A stretch of DNA of 64,000 nt from Collinsella sp. AF02-46-1 (GTDB taxonomy: Bacteria > Actinomycetota > Coriobacteriia > Coriobacteriales > Coriobacteriaceae). Positions 62,301 through 64,000 of this stretch are shown one piece after another. The stretch is taken from positions 1 to 64,000 of the forward strand of contig NZ_QSBV01000002.1 of assembly GCF_003465825.1 (NCBI RefSeq), in the 5' to 3' direction. A program made the translations under genes and the position numbers. The notes beneath the pieces were generated by a model. It worked only from the letters and a program-made list of their open reading frames with translations, did no database searches and was not told the DNA's origin. The stretch's first letter is position 1. Each line of letters begins with the position of its first letter.

Positions 62301-62673
62301 TTTCATCGTTATTCTCATCATCCGCAAGCTGTGCGTCGGAAGGCTGTGCGGCGCCCTTGGCCTCCACGCTATCGGCAGTCGAGCCCGCAGCAGCAGCGTC
62401 TTCGGTCGCGCCGCCCTCGGTCTCGCCGCTATTCAGCTTTTTGGTATCCCCGTTGTTGGTGTTGCCTACATCAGTAGACTCACTTGAGGAACCCCCCCCC
62501 ATCACAGTTTTCTCGGTAGAAACCGTCTGGGCATCGTTGGCAATGGCCTGCGAGATCGGGGGCATGACGAGCGACAGCACCAGGCTCAACACGGAGGCTC
62601 CGCACAAAACGCCTGCCAGTACACGGCGCGTCGCTTTATTACTCTGCTTAGATTTGTCCGAATTCGCTTTCAT
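59308..62673 (-). CDS. Large LPLSG surface adhesin with beta-helix, probable pilus tip
   Basis: ATG 62673 follows GGAGGAG. The 1121-residue protein has a signal peptide (residues about 20-45), a Ser/Glu-rich linker that includes a 9-G coding tract, and a long right-handed beta-helix of Gly-rich rungs (SLEMTGGVVAGNKAAAGGGV, TLNLAGGIISGNA). Two Spy0128/FctA-like isopeptide domains follow (YKFKLLGKAAD region and FKFELYTMDGSEKTVLD), then the sorting signal LPLSGMSGVTLTYLAGA. The central region is visibly lower in GC than flanking genes. It is first in the pilus operon. Confidence 0.88.
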   Translation of the reverse strand: MKANSDKSKQSNKATRRVLAGVLCGASVLSLVLSLVMPPISQAIANDAQTVSTEKTVMGGGSSSESTDVGNTNNGDTKKLNSGETEGGATEDAAAAGSTADSVEAKGAAQPSDAQLADDENNDENANAPATVSANDYTEVSNDVSKKFADGGKFRLTGSAYSDQQIKITKDTIIDLNGNMLCNRSGGLDSFFVVENGATLTIEDLSKKTNDLPRPVDTANASAGQPASMEWERGSGSNNGTPKRLTYYETKSTPNTNRLGTTETTYEHVVTGFGAIDAASESGSVKYVVNVEAGGILNLKGGMITTAANLSNDGHVIFSQGTVKIEGGYVTNGNGGGWGGGLCITGANASLEMTGGVVAGNKAAAGGGVFADNGATLNLAGGIISGNATYDKAINNGENTRDGGYGGGVYTKGAKVTISGSACITNNRVDARITDIDHLGNNGLLGGGGIACTHDGTLNLTGGFVTANYSYEAGGGVYAGFYDKDNDGEIEKITFKMTGGTIAGNVADNAEGGGLRVAGGDSAGTMATINASDTGRVYITNNKTNTGSTKGRGGDWGGGGVFIQKGGKLNIVKTLITDNEAGGWGGGIGACPTGETIVSHSNGAAIYNNTDYGKHFSAGGDGKDQDKDIEGSEYITDDFKNEGHKDFFLVRKKGSNKTVAVVLGKMLGNRSAGWKGTCDGQKITIDPNGGAEAKYMFGLEAHPSDQAKIDAQAAATTIISGNYSYTHGGGIMTNGDLIVGEVTSLDVYPAIKVKANKVLMKDGKPQGLTGHGYKFKLLGKAADSAGEPYWNTDGSLNANGCEATSEVTVNESGEIVIDTAANYQSGNYDLYLVEVPINEEGTTFDKAIYKIHIKVGTTPFNTTNLLGININRYEVDKSASTVSVKREGETGFTECKSPEFYNWSVDPKDNTISTVKIGNSSKPAFTNELAPYQTSGTWTPQVTKKVDGGEMKKFKFELYTMDGSEKTVLDTKSTADDSNNLQTVTFAEQKIGPLKVSDFNDDKATFTYYICECAADAGEGTSHKGYTNDTKTFKVVVTATDDGKGHLNCTPFYYEVDASGHESAKPTDTPTFTNTYSTSLPLSGMSGVTLTYLAGAAVLCAAAAWMHIRRKANAKGGERRE
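62492..62500 (-). repeat. Poly-G (9) tract inside the adhesin reading frame
   Basis: Nine C on the plus strand give ATG-GGG-GGG-GGT in the coding strand (M-G-G-G) near residue 60. Gain or loss of one G shifts the frame and truncates the protein, the classic arrangement of slipped-strand phase variation. Confidence 0.85.
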
Positions 62674-63175
62674 CGATGTCTCCTCCCCAAGAGACCGCAA
62701 TCTTGCTCTTTCACCATCAAACGTATCTGCGCAATCTGTAATTGCGCTCGCTAATGATGCAATTATAATGATTGTTTAAACATCTGAGCAGCAAAACCGA
62801 CATTTTTGTGCAAGTTCTCAATTCTCTTGACAATTGCTCGGATTTGCCTTCGTTTATTCGCTATCTATTTTTTGTTTCTGCTGGTAATTTAGTTGCCTAT
62901 TATTTTTTAATGGCATTAGATTTATTTGCACAACAATTTGCTCAAGAGCAAACATCCTGTGAACGGTCGAAAATCGACCGTGAGCGGTAGGTCATTAACC
63001 GGGATGAATATCCTACCAAACTGATGAGAATATCTTTAACCCATCGGTGGTTAGAAGCATGATGTTAAGACAACAATATTTGAATTATCACACAGACTTT
63101 AGGTATCAATTCGCCCAAATCGCCTGAGTCCACCGCAAAAGAGCCTGCCCCTTTTGCGGTGGTTCTCCCCCAGCG
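62674..63175. other. AT-rich promoter region of the pilus operon
   Basis: 502 bp, much lower in GC than the surroundings, with no supported gene; a 72-codon plus-strand frame (62772-62990) has hydrophobic content but no ribosome site. It contains ACGGTCGA-AAA-TCGACCGT (62963-62981), a perfect 8-bp hairpin. Confidence 0.5.
63130..63162 (-). repeat. Hairpin of the GGGG-CAGG family, copy 4, after the HAD gene
   Basis: CCACCGCAAAAG pairs perfectly with CTTTTGCGGTGG; the minus-strand loop reads GGGCAGGCT. It starts 14 bp past the HAD stop, the same spacing as copy 3 after the sortase. Confidence 0.7.
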
Positions 63176-63997
63176 CTACAGCAGGTGCTCCTGGATGAAG
63201 ATCGCGATGCCGTCTTCGTCGTTGCCCGCGGTTACAAAGTCGGCGGCGGCACGGGTGGCGTCGCTGCCGTTTGCCATGGCCACACCCACGCCGGCGTCAG
63301 CCACCATGCAGGTGTCGTTATCGGCATCGCCAAACACGCAGATGTTCTGGAGCTCCATGTCGTTGAGCTCCGCCACGCGCACAAGGCCGCGCGTCTTGGA
63401 CACGCGGGGATCCATGAACTCGTAGAGCCGCTGCGTGGTTTGCAGAGCCGCCGCCTTAACAGTGTTATCGGCAAACGTCGACGCCCGCTCAATCACCCGC
63501 GGCATTACCTCGGGCGCCATGGTAAACATCACCTTGGGCTGCGGCTCACGCAAAAACTCGGCAAAATCGACCACCTGGTAGGGCACGCCGTCGACGCGCG
63601 ACAGGTGCTCGACGCATGCGTTGCTCTCGGGCACGTAGAACACGCCGTCTCGGGGGCAGACGGGCGTTGCCGGAAGGTCCGCCATGTGCTTGCAGATGCG
63701 CGCGATGGTCTCGCCCGGCAGCGGATAGCTCAGCTCGTTGATGTCGTGCGCGCGGTCAATGACCTCGGCACCGCCACAGCCCACCAGCACGTCTACCAGG
63801 CCTTCGATGCCCCAGAGCTCGTACATGGCCTCGGTCGCGTGGGCGTCACGCCCGGTGCACAGGCCAAAGAGCACGCCACGCTCGCGCAGGGCGCGGATCG
63901 CCGCCACGGTGCGCGGGGACACCGTGTGCTGGCTCGTGAGCAGCGTGCCGTCGATATCGCAGAACACGGCTTTGATGTGGCTAAAGGTGGTGTCCAT
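63176..63997 (-). CDS. HAD-family Cof-type phosphatase
   Basis: The 273-residue protein has the four HAD motifs: AVFCDIDGTLLTSQH (nucleophile Asp), the Ser/Thr-type motif FGLCTGRDAHATEA, a Lys in the cap region, and ICVFGDADNDTCMVADAGVG. The large type IIB cap places it in the Cof/YidA subfamily, which dephosphorylates small sugar or cofactor phosphates. The ATG is 3 bp from the window edge, so its ribosome site cannot be seen. Confidence 0.92.
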   Translation of the reverse strand: MDTTFSHIKAVFCDIDGTLLTSQHTVSPRTVAAIRALRERGVLFGLCTGRDAHATEAMYELWGIEGLVDVLVGCGGAEVIDRAHDINELSYPLPGETIARICKHMADLPATPVCPRDGVFYVPESNACVEHLSRVDGVPYQVVDFAEFLREPQPKVMFTMAPEVMPRVIERASTFADNTVKAAALQTTQRLYEFMDPRVSKTRGLVRVAELNDMELQNICVFGDADNDTCMVADAGVGVAMANGSDATRAAADFVTAGNDEDGIAIFIQEHLL

Positions 63998-64000
63998 GGG

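Noticed and set aside
62772..62990. 72-codon hydrophobic frame upstream of the adhesin
   Set aside because: AT-rich promoter DNA gives hydrophobic codons by composition; no ribosome site or conservation visible.

Overview
The window reads as a chromosomal segment of a high-GC Gram-positive gut anaerobe, most likely Collinsella or a close relative (Coriobacteriia). The evidence is the high GC and GC-rich third codon positions of most genes, a methionine synthase split from its reactivation domain, a type III glutamine synthetase, lipid II amidation genes (MurT/GatD), gatCAB, sortase-linked fimbriae and strong AGGAGG-like ribosome sites. The genus is an inference; there is no rRNA in the window.

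Layout. 1-4.3 kb: small redox/stress genes with MerR, HxlR and TetR regulators. 4.3-8.8 kb: an accessory zone with a GyrI-like gene broken by one stop codon, an unplaced small gene, and a 2.5-kb island of three methyltransferases bounded by a direct repeat of the last codons of guaA. 8.8-19.3 kb: guaA, asparaginase, ychF, a ferredoxin-like protein and three metal-dependent alcohol/glycerol dehydrogenases. 19.8-24.1 kb: an operon of two TPR-like proteins and a fused MurT-GatD lipid II amidation enzyme. Then come tRNA-Glu, a short terminal-inverted-repeat element, and glnN. 27.3-31.5 kb: metF, the MetH activation protein and metH. 31.6-42 kb: a UPF0210 protein, a methyltransferase, yhbY, a 999-residue BTAD regulator, nagB, EIIA-Glc, glmM, rpsI and rplM. 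42-48 kb: a patatin, tmRNA, a PIN/RelB toxin-antitoxin pair, and a metal P-type ATPase with its small partner. 48.3-52.2 kb: a structured repeat array, then gatCAB. 52.5-62.7 kb: a pilus locus (adhesin, two pilins, class C sortase) with an AbiE-like toxin-antitoxin pair sitting between the pilins and the sortase. The window ends in a HAD phosphatase.

Working together: glnN and gatCAB are standard nitrogen and translation genes, and MurT-GatD uses glutamine to amidate lipid II. metF, the activation protein and metH form one methyl-transfer operon. nagB and glmM lie at the amino-sugar branch point feeding peptidoglycan. The adhesin, pilins and sortase make a covalently linked fimbria.

The most unusual content is non-coding. 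Two loci (33.0 and 48.6 kb) carry the same conserved core inside perfect 32- and 38-bp inverted repeats whose own sequences differ. There is also a 3-unit array of about 131 bp, an exact 4 x 62-bp array beside tmRNA, a recurrent GGGG(N)CAGG hairpin beside several genes, a 76-nt palindrome before metF, and a 9-G tract in the adhesin reading frame that could switch expression.
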